From a virus, in IMG/VR virus record IMGVR_UViG_3300001686_000010, positions 1-44,162 of that record: DNA of 44,162 nt; one strand, given 5' to 3'. The notes beneath the pieces are model-generated. The model was not told where the DNA came from. It ran no database searches and saw only the letters and a list, made by a program, of their open reading frames with translations. The position numbers were made by a program, and so were the translations under genes. This document shows, in pieces, positions 15,426-24,902 of this stretch (within the stretch, counting starts at the first letter, position 1; each line of letters opens with the position of its first letter).

Positions 15426-17552
15426 TTATATTGCTTTTCTAAGTGGCATAATATCTTCTATATTCATATTCTTGCTGTCAGGGCGTACATACTTTTTACC
15501 TCTCACTGCTATTAATGTAAAGCCTGCGGCCATTGGTTCATCAAACTTTTGCGTATCTTCTACCTTAAAATCCAGCCACCCTGTTATTTTTCTCATCAAT
15601 GTTTTAAAGTAACACCGTTTTATAAATTGGTTTATATAAGATTCAGTATAGTTGCAAATCATTTGTACTATAGTTCCTGTTCCATCCGTATATACCCCCG
15701 GTTCCACCTCTCCCGGCAACCACATTAAAAAAGCAGAACAATTCCATAATGTAAAATCACCTTTCCAGTGATTTACGTTCCTTTCAAACAATACCTGACA
15801 CCCACATAGCCACGCTATCTTTAGCACATCCATATTTGCTTTCTTTGTACTGGATTCTCTAAATGTGTACCGTATTGTAAAAGTGTCATCGTATTTATCA
15901 TCAGGGTATAACGGGTCTGGTAATTGGTAATTAAATGCCGCACAGTTTGAACGCCTCTTATCCTTTGTCTTATCATACTTAAACGGATCGCACCCAATTC
16001 TATTTGAATAATTATTATTGGGTAAAAACATATCGCCTTTCTTATACACCTTATTAGGCTCTTTCGGCCACCAGCCAATTAGTTTTTCGTACTTTCCTTT
16101 GGCGTTAGGTTTCCATTCCAATTCGTTAACGATATACTCAATTTCGCCATCCGATTTTACCAATGGCCTTTGAAATTCAAAACCGTCCTTCCATTCTAAA
16201 TCTCCAAATTCGGTTGTGTCCTTGCCCCACGAAATAGTATCTAATTGCTCATTTATTAATTCAGGGTCATACAGTGCATTTTCTCCGTCTGCTGAAAATG
16301 CCTCTTTTAAGTTTCTAGGATTTTTTCTTTTAAATGAACTGATTCCCCTAGTGTCTCCTTTTTCTTCAAGTGCTTTTATTTTATTAGCTAAAAACTGCAA
16401 ATTCATTTCTTCATCAACATACCCATACTTAGCATATTCTTTGTTTATATACATCCCCTTTTGTGCGGGCAGAAAATAAGTATATAAACCAGTTCCGGTA
16501 AACCCATTATCATCTCGTTCAAGTGGATTGCTATTTGCTGTTAATTCTTGAAATTCATAATTTTCTTCCTCATTTTTTTCGGGCTCTACTGTCGAAGTGT
16601 AAAAGTGTTTCCCTTTTAACTCAAAATCAATTTCAGTACAAAACCTTACTACGTTTTGTCTCTCCTTTATTGAAACTGGTTTTTTCGTCTTACCTGCTTC
16701 CTCACTACAATAAGTATGAACTTCAGGGCCGTCATAGGCTGATTCGGTAGAAACCTTATAATCAAAAAATGATTCAAGCGGTTCTTCTATACTTTCATCT
16801 TCAAGCTCTGCTTTTGCTCCTCTCCTCGCCGTTGGGAAAAACCTTAGTTCGCTTGGTTCTTCCCCTTTCATTAAATCATAACGTGGCCTGAAAAAGTCAG
16901 GTAACTTTTGCCACGGATGGATAACTGCCTTTTTAAAAGCATCCTCCGCATCTTCATCACTCTTGGATTGCAGCCCTGCATGATGATAATTCATCCTTGA
17001 TACTCTTTCATAAGCCCAACACCCCAATCTTGCTGTCTTTCCGTTTTTTCTCTTTGTGATTTCGTTAGGCCCTAAACATTTATCATCTTCCATGTCATAG
17101 GAAATAACATAAAATATATCCCTATCAGCTATACGAAAATCCATGTGCTTACCCTGAAACTTCCAGTAGGTAATATAAAAATAATTAAGCCCTGTAATGT
17201 ATTCTAAAACGGTTTCTTTTTTTATAGGATTGTAATTCCAAAACCATACACCACATAAACGACGTTTCCATTCACGCCTCCTGATTCCCTCCAAATATTC
17301 ATCAACATAATAAGGGTCTATTGCTTGTACTTGTTTTTCTTTATTCCTTTTTACTTTAAAATCCGCAGGGAGTACTGGACGATTCCATACATGGTCTAAT
17401 GGATTTTCGGGGGCATCCAGAATATCCGTTTCCTCCATCTTATAGGTAACTGAGTTTATTCCATATCCCACCTTTGGCAAATAGCATTTGTAAACAAAGC
17501 CAAAAGCATTGTCAGCTACATCAATATGTCCGTGTCCTCTATCTTTAAACAT
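15426..17552 (-). CDS. Terminase large subunit
   Basis: The 708-residue protein has an N-terminal ATPase region with TKRKNGKTARLGCWAYERVS, in which KRKNGKT is the Walker A-like loop of phage terminases. MNYHHAGLQSKSDEDAEDAF and EVHTYCSEEAGKTKKP lie at the expected distance for the Walker B/coupling region. A C-terminal nuclease-like domain follows, with NRIGCDPFKYDKTKDKRR as a candidate catalytic Asp. It packages DNA at the portal. Length and motif order match terminases of crAss-like phages by recall. It overlaps the small upstream gene by 8 bp and precedes the portal by 10 bp, the usual order. Confidence 0.87.
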   Translation of the reverse strand: MFKDRGHGHIDVADNAFGFVYKCYLPKVGYGINSVTYKMEETDILDAPENPLDHVWNRPVLPADFKVKRNKEKQVQAIDPYYVDEYLEGIRRREWKRRLCGVWFWNYNPIKKETVLEYITGLNYFYITYWKFQGKHMDFRIADRDIFYVISYDMEDDKCLGPNEITKRKNGKTARLGCWAYERVSRMNYHHAGLQSKSDEDAEDAFKKAVIHPWQKLPDFFRPRYDLMKGEEPSELRFFPTARRGAKAELEDESIEEPLESFFDYKVSTESAYDGPEVHTYCSEEAGKTKKPVSIKERQNVVRFCTEIDFELKGKHFYTSTVEPEKNEEENYEFQELTANSNPLERDDNGFTGTGLYTYFLPAQKGMYINKEYAKYGYVDEEMNLQFLANKIKALEEKGDTRGISSFKRKNPRNLKEAFSADGENALYDPELINEQLDTISWGKDTTEFGDLEWKDGFEFQRPLVKSDGEIEYIVNELEWKPNAKGKYEKLIGWWPKEPNKVYKKGDMFLPNNNYSNRIGCDPFKYDKTKDKRRSNCAAFNYQLPDPLYPDDKYDDTFTIRYTFRESSTKKANMDVLKIAWLCGCQVLFERNVNHWKGDFTLWNCSAFLMWLPGEVEPGVYTDGTGTIVQMICNYTESYINQFIKRCYFKTLMRKITGWLDFKVEDTQKFDEPMAAGFTLIAVRGKKYVRPDSKNMNIEDIMPLRKAI

Positions 17553-17883
17553 TTCCGTCTGCTATTTGCTTTGCTGATATTGGCGAATACGTTGATTTTT
17601 TTTCTTCCCCTTCCATTTTCAATGATATTTTTAAGTTGCTTACATTCTCTATCATTTTAGGCAGATTTTCCCATAAATCTTTCGCATTTTTATAAGCTGT
17701 AATGTCTGCCTTTTCATCCGATGCTATCTTTGTACTTATTTTAAAGTTGCCCAAATACTCATTCTGTTGCCTTAGTATATTCACAAGGACTATATAGCCG
17801 TCTTTTGCAGGGTCAAATTGACCTATCCCCATACGCTTCTCGTATTCCTCAATCTTCTTCTGTAATGTTTCTACTTCGCTCAT
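17545..17883 (-). CDS. Candidate terminase small subunit, 112 aa
   Basis: The protein begins MSEVETLQKKIEEYEKRMG, a short coiled-coil helix, followed by GQFDPAKDGYIVLVNILRQQNEYLG, LWENLPKMIENVSNLKISLKME and a flexible tail. Its size, helical content, 8-bp overlap with the terminase large subunit and 3-bp gap from the gene upstream fit a small terminase subunit. No helix-turn-helix is evident, so the assignment is from context only. Confidence 0.6.
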   Translation of the reverse strand: MSEVETLQKKIEEYEKRMGIGQFDPAKDGYIVLVNILRQQNEYLGNFKISTKIASDEKADITAYKNAKDLWENLPKMIENVSNLKISLKMEGEEKKSTYSPISAKQIADGNV

Positions 17884-17886
17884 TGG

Positions 17887-20800
17887 TTAATTATTTTTGT
17901 ATTCTTTTTTACGTTGCTTGGATATTTTTTCCTGTTGTCTTTTTTCGGCGTTCGTTAATTTTCGATCACCAAATAATTCTTTTTTAACTTCTCTGGTAGC
18001 GTTGGCTTTTATATATGTTGTTTCGTCTTTTACTTGGTCTGGAGTTAAGTCTTTGTATGGAACTCCGTTAATGCCTTTTTCAAAGAATACCTTCAAATCT
18101 TTGTCAATAGCGGCATCTCTTTTTTTAATATAACTGTCAGTTTCTTCGTCGGTTAGTTTTCGGCCACCAGCATTCCAGTTCTTTATATTTTCATTATTCA
18201 TTTCCTCTGTTCTTTCGTTTCTTTTTTGGAGGTCTTCAAGGTTCTTATCTATCTGTCCTTTTGATGCGTAACTACCATATCCTATTCCTAAAATATTGGG
18301 AAGTAAAACTGTTGGTATAGCCATTAGCCCTTCTTCCTTTAATGATTTTAAAACGTCTTCGGTGTACATTGGATAAATTCTAACTATATCGTAAGGGTCA
18401 AATTTTTGTCCGTATCTGCCACCGAAAAAAGCATCTGTTGCATAGGCAGTATTTGGAGATAGTTTGTTTCTAAAAAAGTTTAATGTTGATTCACCCGCTT
18501 TTTTAGTTGCTTGGTTTCCTTCGTATGTTGTACCCGTTGCTTTTGTGTAACCTGCTTTTACTATTCTTAAAAAGGTCCTTACATAGTTGACTAAACCACC
18601 GCTTATATCATAAACCTTATCGCCAAATCTTATCTGTAAAAAATCGCTGTCATCTGGATTAAGTGATATTTTACCTCCCGCTGCTGTAAGCCCTAATCCC
18701 ATAGCCATTGTAGTTACTGTAAAGGATGCCATATCTTTCATTGCTTCTACTTTTGCTTCCTTTGGGATTTTAGGGTCAAAATATCTGTAAGGGTTAAGTA
18801 AGTTAAATCTTGATGCCATTAACCTTGCACCGTAGAATGTATTTCCTAATACTGTGTTGGCTGCATGATTTTCAAACATTGACATCATTTTACCTCTGCC
18901 TGTCATGCTCATTACAAAATTACCGGCATACTTAAATGCTTCTGGGTCACTTTCTCTTGTCAATCCCTGCTGTTCTAATCTTTGCCTCATCTTCTTATAC
19001 ATATCATAACGAGCAACGTTTAGAAACGCATCTGCTGACCTGTTAGATGCCTTTAATGGTTCACTAATAATTGGTATATCATAGATAAAACTCTTTCTAA
19101 AATCCTCGTTATGCAGGTCTGGGTCTGCTGCTCCCAAATCATTAAAGACAATTCCGTCCTTCATCATTTCATGGTACTGCGGGTCTTTACGGATAGCAAA
19201 CATTATTCTCTCAAACTTCTTTGGATTGAATATACTTTGCATATTAGCCTTAAACCCTTTTGCCCAAACGTCAATTCTACGTGGGCTTATCAATGTTGCT
19301 CCCTGCCTGAAAGGAACGGATATATCCACCGCCGATTGCACGAGTCTTCTTACTCCTAACACTTCCATTACTTTATCAAAAGCCTTCCTTAATTTGCCTC
19401 TTTTCTCATATTCATCTTTTGACCGTTCATGTCTTATCTTATTCTCTAAGTCAATAACCCTATCTTCCAGTATTTGAGATTTTCTGCTTTTCTTAAATAC
19501 GGTTGGTTTTTCAGGCTCTTGTAAATATGTTTTGTTCTTTATGTCATCTTCCAGTTTTTTAATCCTATTTTTTAATCTCGATTGGAAAGCCTCATCATTC
19601 GTTGGTGTTTTTTTATTCTGATTGGCTGATGATGAACTTTCCTCTACACCTTCGTCGTCTATTCCCCTGTCCTTATTCAATTGCCTAACCTCTTTTATTT
19701 TTTCTTTAAGCTCATCAATTCGCCTATTTGAATTTGTCTTGTCCTTTTCTGTCTTTGCGTTCTCTTCTCCCTTCCTTGCTCGTTCAAGCTCCTTTAATAA
19801 CTGTGCTTCCCTTTTAAGCAACCGTACCGTATTCGCTTTTTCATTTCTGGTTGGTTCTTTTTTCTCATCATGTTCACCCGCCAAAATATCCAATACATCT
19901 TTTTTAGTTAGCCCTTCCAGTACATCTTTAAATTCTGCGTGTATGTCTGTTATGGCGTTATCCAGCTTATCTATCCCCTGACTAGCTAAACTATTAAGGA
20001 AATCTTTTACGTGCGGTGCAATAGCCCGTAATTCGCTTACAAGGGGTATGGTGGATTGCAACCCACCTTCACCCGTTCTTAGCTTCTTCAATGCTTCCCT
20101 TGCGGCATCAATGGATGCTGTGCGTTCTGCCTTATAATCGGCATCCGATTTTTTTGCGTCTTTTTTGGCTTTAGCCTTCGCTTTGTTCAATCCTAACTCT
20201 GCAATATCCTTAGCGTGTTGCTCCCTTTCGGACACAAGTTGTTTTTCAAGGGCTTCTTTGGCTGTCTTTAATTCCTCATACTTTGCCGCTTCACTCTTTA
20301 CCTGTGTTTCGGTAAGTGCCGTTCCTTGTGATGCCTGTTTCTGCAATAAGAAATTAGTAAGGTTATCTTCATCGGCAACAAGTTTTCTGCTTTCCAGTAA
20401 TTTACCCGCCTTAGTCCCTGAAACGTCCAATGCCTTTGCTAATCTTGTAGCACGTCCCAATAATTCTTTTGATGGATTTTTTTCTAATTCAGCATCTAAT
20501 GTGGCTTTATATATTGCAAGTACGGCATTGTCCTTATTCGTTACCTCTTTATCGTTTTCAATTTTATCCAATGCTTCATTTGCTGCGTTGGGGTTGTTCT
20601 TAATTACTTCTTTCGCATCTGCTATCAATGCTTCGTGTGTCTCTGCTGGTTTACCTTCGTATTCAGGCAGCTCAATAATTTTACGAAGTTCTGCTACTGC
20701 CGCGTGTGTAATGCCTTTCTTTTTTTCTCCGCCTTCTGCTTTAAGTGAATTTTCACTAATTGGAGGTGTTGTAACGCTTGCTTCCTTTGTGGAGACAGGA

Positions 20801-23769
20801 ATTTCAGTTTCTTTGGTTGCTGCGGGTTGCTCATCTGGTTCTATTTTTAATTCAATAGGTTCACTAATGTCTTCTGGCGCTCCCGTTATATCATCATCTC
20901 CTTTGCTAATATCAAAGCCACGCTTTTCATGCGCATCTATTTCTGAAGGAACATCATCGCCTATTGGAATACCTTTCTTATCTGTCCCCTTAATCGGTAC
21001 TGTTAAGTCTGGAAGTTCTTTATTTGAAATATGCTCCTCAAAATATTTTTGTTTCAGCTTATTTTCTCCGTAAATCTTTGCTGCTTCTGGACTATCAAAT
21101 GACTTGTTTAAAACTTGATGGTCGCCTTTTGCATCAATAATTATTGGAGTGAATTTTTCTTCCGTTCCAGAAGGTTGTGTTTTTACACTGCCGTATTCTT
21201 TTGGAAGTTCTATTTTGTTTTTTTGTTCGTCTGAAAGCTCTTTAAAGTTCTTGTCCCCAATTTCATTTTTAAGTAAAAGTGATTTTCTAAATTCCTGTTC
21301 TTGTTTTACTTTTTCTGTTGTTTCTGATTTTTGCACTTGGTCGGTTAGTCCCTCTCCTTGTTTTTTTATATCTCCTTCAACTACTAAAGAATGTGCGTAG
21401 TCTTGTCTTTGATCGGCACTTAAATTTTGCGTCTTGGGAGTGTTTAAGTCAGGATGCTTTGCTTTTTGTGCAAGGTTATTTATGTAGTCGATTTTTTCTT
21501 TGGCAGCACTTTCTTTTACTTTGCCTTCATTAACTAACTCATTCATCCTATCTTCAAACTTTGCTGGATCGGCCGTAGCCATACTAACTGCTTGTCTTAT
21601 CTTACCTGCTTTTTCTGCTGTCGTGTGGTAGCCTGACATAGCCGAAAACGGTAACACTGAAATTATATCAGCCGGTATGTTAGACATTAATTCATCCGTT
21701 GCGTTCCTATCTTCGTTCTTCTGTGGGTTAAGTAATTTATCTGCAACGATACCCGACAACTGCTGCGCCTTTAATATGCTTATGTTCTTGCCTAAATCTT
21801 TGGATGTGCTTACAATCCAGTCAGCCAATTTGCTTTTATCAAAACTCCCATCAGCAAACTTGGTCATAAATTCATCCGTTATATTTTTTTCTACTGCCGG
21901 TTCTACTGATTTTATTTTATTTAGTGAAAATTCAGAGAATAGCAATCCATCAACAATAGATCTCCCAAAAGCGTACACATTCTGCATACTCTCTCCTGCG
22001 CCTTGTTCCTGTGCTGCTTTTTTATAATCATCGTAATTTAGGAAGGTGGATGCACTGATGTTTCCTAATACGTTTGTTGCTGTTTTACCTGCTCCCAATA
22101 ATCCAAGACCACCACCTAAAACCCTGTTGGCTGATATGTATGCTCCTATCGTTCCTGCTGTTTGTGCAACGTTATTAAGAGTTCCCCAACTAACAATACC
22201 AGAACGCTTCCCTGCTTCTGGATTTGCGCCCATCCTGACAGTTTTTTTACCGTTACCCACATCGACAATTTGCGCCTGTTCACCACTTTGTACCGGGGCA
22301 AGTGCATTTACGTTTCTAAATTCTTTCCCCCTTTCTGAATTATCAGTGCTAGGCGTAAATGGTGATTGAAAAATATTACTTAGCTTATTTGCTGGATTTA
22401 AAATAAAGTTATGGTAGAAGTTGCCCAGCGCGCTTGTTAATGGTATTTTTTCTTTTGATTCGTAAATTTGTTTTTCTTGTTCTTGGGATATTTCTACTCC
22501 GCTTTTTTTAAGTTCGTCTATGGCTGTTTTTATTTCAGCAGACCCGGGTTCTGACGATACAACATTATGCCATATTTCCTCTAATCCAGACACTCGATCC
22601 TGTATTCCTCCCATCCCTAAATGTTTGTTCTTTCTAAATTCCGCTATCCTGTCGCCAATAATATTTCTTAATGCATCTACAGCAACTGTTGGGTATCTTT
22701 TTTCAATGGTATTAAATTGATTAGATAAATCATTCATTTTTTTATGCGCCGTTGCTTCATCTATTTTGCCGCTCTTGTAGTCATTAATTACAGCGTCTTG
22801 CTGTGCGGATATACCATTAAACTCGTCATTAAAATCCCTGTTCTCAATTTGTTCTTTTGTAAGCAACTTGTCGCCAAACATTTGTTCGCGAATAGTTTTA
22901 TTATCTGGCTGTACAACCTCTCTTATTGTCTTACCTATTTCTTTGGGTGTGGCATCTGTATTTTTAGATAACGTCTGACCTAATAAAAAACTAACGTGCT
23001 GCTGTAGTTGCTGTTTCTTAGTGCCTAACTCTTCTATTTTATTTTTTATCTGTTGAAATTGGGGGGTATTAAGAGTCTCAACTCCCTGGCTGTACATCAT
23101 TAATTGTGCTTGATCTTTCAACCCAGTTAATTGCCCTTCTAATTCTTTATTTCTGTTTGTGTAATAAACACCTAATTCCGGCGCGAGTTGAGGATTATTC
23201 ATTTCCTTATTCACATCAACATTTATACCCGCTTCGCCTAAATCTTTTTTAATGAAATCCTGTGCGTTTTTGTTTTTTACTACTGGATCGTTTTGCCTGT
23301 CCATTTCCTGCTTACCTTTTTGAAGGGTATTGGTTAATCCTTGAAAGAAACTTGTTTTTTTTGCAGGCTGCGTGGTATCTGGTGCATTTTCATCGGCAAC
23401 ATCTAATGCACCTGAAAGGAATTTATGTTTACTTGCTAAGTCTACGATAGGAATTTGATTATCACTTGGTGAAGGCGATTTGCCATCCAAATAATTTAAT
23501 GGTGAAGGTTCTTTTTTTTTTACCGATGAGAAATATTGTTGTTGAAACTCATCAGCGCCTTTAGTATATAACTGTTGAGAAGCCAGCCCATTATGTAGCT
23601 TTTGTATTGCTTCCGGCGTGCTAAATTGCTTCTGAAATTCCTCAAAAGACTTTGTGTATAATTGCTCTTTTACTAAGCCATTATACAGCTTTTTCATTGG
23701 CGGGTCTTCCTGAAAAGGAACCTGCGTATCTACATCAACTTGCTCTGTATCTATCTCTTGATTTGGCAT
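17887..23769 (-). CDS. 1960-aa polyvalent/internal virion protein
   Basis: This is the largest gene in the window. The N terminus holds two related repeats of a KLYNGLVKEQLYTKSFEEFQKQF type (about residues 25-80). The middle (about 250-1500) is helical and coiled-coil rich, with Lys/Glu heptads. Hydrophobic stretches occur near 535-555 (GTIGAYISANRVLGGGLGLL). The C-terminal part (about 1510-1845) reads RRLVQSAVDISVPFRQGATL, ADAFLNVARYDMYKKM, FVMSMTGRG and LNPYRYFDPKIPKEAK. This is the signature of a large polyvalent protein-associated domain (LPD-type) found near the end of giant phage proteins. It is probably packaged and injected with the DNA. No enzyme motif is certain. Confidence 0.8.
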   Translation of the reverse strand: MPNQEIDTEQVDVDTQVPFQEDPPMKKLYNGLVKEQLYTKSFEEFQKQFSTPEAIQKLHNGLASQQLYTKGADEFQQQYFSSVKKKEPSPLNYLDGKSPSPSDNQIPIVDLASKHKFLSGALDVADENAPDTTQPAKKTSFFQGLTNTLQKGKQEMDRQNDPVVKNKNAQDFIKKDLGEAGINVDVNKEMNNPQLAPELGVYYTNRNKELEGQLTGLKDQAQLMMYSQGVETLNTPQFQQIKNKIEELGTKKQQLQQHVSFLLGQTLSKNTDATPKEIGKTIREVVQPDNKTIREQMFGDKLLTKEQIENRDFNDEFNGISAQQDAVINDYKSGKIDEATAHKKMNDLSNQFNTIEKRYPTVAVDALRNIIGDRIAEFRKNKHLGMGGIQDRVSGLEEIWHNVVSSEPGSAEIKTAIDELKKSGVEISQEQEKQIYESKEKIPLTSALGNFYHNFILNPANKLSNIFQSPFTPSTDNSERGKEFRNVNALAPVQSGEQAQIVDVGNGKKTVRMGANPEAGKRSGIVSWGTLNNVAQTAGTIGAYISANRVLGGGLGLLGAGKTATNVLGNISASTFLNYDDYKKAAQEQGAGESMQNVYAFGRSIVDGLLFSEFSLNKIKSVEPAVEKNITDEFMTKFADGSFDKSKLADWIVSTSKDLGKNISILKAQQLSGIVADKLLNPQKNEDRNATDELMSNIPADIISVLPFSAMSGYHTTAEKAGKIRQAVSMATADPAKFEDRMNELVNEGKVKESAAKEKIDYINNLAQKAKHPDLNTPKTQNLSADQRQDYAHSLVVEGDIKKQGEGLTDQVQKSETTEKVKQEQEFRKSLLLKNEIGDKNFKELSDEQKNKIELPKEYGSVKTQPSGTEEKFTPIIIDAKGDHQVLNKSFDSPEAAKIYGENKLKQKYFEEHISNKELPDLTVPIKGTDKKGIPIGDDVPSEIDAHEKRGFDISKGDDDITGAPEDISEPIELKIEPDEQPAATKETEIPVSTKEASVTTPPISENSLKAEGGEKKKGITHAAVAELRKIIELPEYEGKPAETHEALIADAKEVIKNNPNAANEALDKIENDKEVTNKDNAVLAIYKATLDAELEKNPSKELLGRATRLAKALDVSGTKAGKLLESRKLVADEDNLTNFLLQKQASQGTALTETQVKSEAAKYEELKTAKEALEKQLVSEREQHAKDIAELGLNKAKAKAKKDAKKSDADYKAERTASIDAAREALKKLRTGEGGLQSTIPLVSELRAIAPHVKDFLNSLASQGIDKLDNAITDIHAEFKDVLEGLTKKDVLDILAGEHDEKKEPTRNEKANTVRLLKREAQLLKELERARKGEENAKTEKDKTNSNRRIDELKEKIKEVRQLNKDRGIDDEGVEESSSSANQNKKTPTNDEAFQSRLKNRIKKLEDDIKNKTYLQEPEKPTVFKKSRKSQILEDRVIDLENKIRHERSKDEYEKRGKLRKAFDKVMEVLGVRRLVQSAVDISVPFRQGATLISPRRIDVWAKGFKANMQSIFNPKKFERIMFAIRKDPQYHEMMKDGIVFNDLGAADPDLHNEDFRKSFIYDIPIISEPLKASNRSADAFLNVARYDMYKKMRQRLEQQGLTRESDPEAFKYAGNFVMSMTGRGKMMSMFENHAANTVLGNTFYGARLMASRFNLLNPYRYFDPKIPKEAKVEAMKDMASFTVTTMAMGLGLTAAGGKISLNPDDSDFLQIRFGDKVYDISGGLVNYVRTFLRIVKAGYTKATGTTYEGNQATKKAGESTLNFFRNKLSPNTAYATDAFFGGRYGQKFDPYDIVRIYPMYTEDVLKSLKEEGLMAIPTVLLPNILGIGYGSYASKGQIDKNLEDLQKRNERTEEMNNENIKNWNAGGRKLTDEETDSYIKKRDAAIDKDLKVFFEKGINGVPYKDLTPDQVKDETTYIKANATREVKKELFGDRKLTNAEKRQQEKISKQRKKEYKNN

Positions 23770-23834
23770 AATTGCTTTTAAAGGTAATGAAATTACAATA
23801 ATTCACAATCACTAAAAAAATGTATATTTACACG

Positions 23835-23944
23835 TGGGTGGCAGTTTCATTGGAATATATACGCCTATCTATCCAATAGAACTTAGTAAAGTTTAGTATG
23901 TTCTAAACTAAAAATGCCACCCATTCAAACAAATGGGTGGCATT
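23835..23944 (-). promoter_or_regulatory. Terminator with three alternative 9-base arms, upstream of the polyvalent gene
   Basis: A perfect 13-bp stem (AATGCCACCCATT 23913-23925 with AATGGGTGGCATT 23932-23944, loop CAAACA) is followed on the minus strand by TTTTTAG, an intrinsic terminator. TGGGTGGCA occurs again at 23835-23843, so the middle arm TGCCACCCA (23915-23923) could instead pair with that copy. Between them is another perfect stem, AGTTTAG (23890-23896) with CTAAACT (23903-23909). The gap separates the island from the 1960-residue gene. Confidence 0.65.
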
Positions 23945-24202
23945 CAGAAAAATACAGAGTCTGACAAAAAGGCAAGTAATTTAGTTTTCTTAAAGGATGT
24001 GATCGGAGAAGAAGATGACCCAAAAGAAGATGCATCTTTACAGGCATTATATGATGAAATAGATGCTACTTTCCCTGCTTTTAAGTTGATATTAGATAAG
24101 TACCCAAATAAAGCGTTCCAGTTGGATTTCCATCCAATTACAGGTTATTTTGTGGATTATGATGTAAACGTCTTAGTACATCACTTGCGGACTCAAGATT
24201 AA
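23933..24202 (+). CDS. Small acidic hypothetical protein, 89 aa
   Basis: The protein runs from MGGIQKNTESDKKASNLVF to HHLRTQD, with a clearly protein-like middle (EDASLQALYDEIDATFPAF, KYPNKAFQLDFHPITGYF). A TAA lies in frame shortly upstream, and the only ATG is inside the right arm of the 23913-23944 hairpin. Any transcript starting upstream would therefore bury its start codon. It overlaps the tail of the minus-strand HEPN-like gene by 65 bp, tail to tail. No family is recognised. Confidence 0.6.
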   Translation: MGGIQKNTESDKKASNLVFLKDVIGEEDDPKEDASLQALYDEIDATFPAFKLILDKYPNKAFQLDFHPITGYFVDYDVNVLVHHLRTQD

Positions 24203-24893
24203 GCCTTGTTATCATTTCTCCTAAATGACAATTATAGGGATGATTTGCATAGGTAGCATTAACCATTATCAACCACGAATTAGGAATCATTTCCGATTTA
24301 CTAATTTGGTTTATTCTTAGTTTTTGATTTTCATGCATAAATTCACCCTGTAGAATTACTTTGTAATGTTTAATTAAAAAATTAGCCTCATAATCCAAAT
24401 AAGTAGTAACCTTATAATCCCCTTTTGTGATTATAAAACTGTCTCTCCAGCGGTCTATTGCATTTTTTCGGGCATCTGAATCAGGCGTTTTTAGGTGTAT
24501 GCAAAAATTATTAAATGCCACTTTTAAATCATTAAACAGCATTTTAGATGTTAGTACATTTACGTTTTTACCTTTCCCTATATTTTCAAAAATAACATCA
24601 TCGTTAGTTATACGAATATGTTTACCAACCGTATAATTATGAACAAGTTTGCAGCGAAGATTTACATATAGATTTAAAGCCCTGGATTGTGGTAAATACT
24701 GTTTTATAAATTCATTGTAAGATTCCGCGGTATCATCAATTTTATTGTATCTAAAGGCTGCAAATTGATCAATAAGGCAGCTACATAAAATAAATGCAGC
24801 AATAGGGGCTGGTTTAACGGTCAGCTCTATATCTGAAAATGCAAAGCTTCCAAAAGAGTCTATTATTTGCTCTATTATATCATCATCATTCAT
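24138..24893 (-). CDS. HEPN-like protein with Rx4H motif, 251 aa
   Basis: The 251-residue protein is helical in its first half. ESYNEFIKQYLPQ precedes ALNLYVNLRCKLVHNYTVG, in which Arg80 and His85 form an R-x4-H pair with Asn86 next to it. This resembles the active-site motif of HEPN ribonucleases and related non-catalytic HEPN proteins. The usual Asn after the Arg is a Cys here, so activity is uncertain. The second half is beta-rich (DYKVTTYLDYEANFLIKHYKV). It is in the same minus-strand unit as the secreted protein upstream (9 bp gap), behind leader RNA copy 1. A role in host takeover or phage defence is inference. Confidence 0.55.
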   Translation of the reverse strand: MNDDDIIEQIIDSFGSFAFSDIELTVKPAPIAAFILCSCLIDQFAAFRYNKIDDTAESYNEFIKQYLPQSRALNLYVNLRCKLVHNYTVGKHIRITNDDVIFENIGKGKNVNVLTSKMLFNDLKVAFNNFCIHLKTPDSDARKNAIDRWRDSFIITKGDYKVTTYLDYEANFLIKHYKVILQGEFMHENQKLRINQISKSEMIPNSWLIMVNATYANHPYNCHLGEMITRLNLESASDVLRRLHHNPQNNL

Positions 24894-24902
24894 AAATACT
24901 TA

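Noticed and set aside
20165-21073. 302-residue plus-strand open frame
   Set aside because: It is fully antisense to the 1960-residue gene, in a Lys/Glu-rich coiled-coil region whose reverse strand gives long Ser/Phe/Leu-rich frames. It has no start context, and the other plus-strand frames here look the same.
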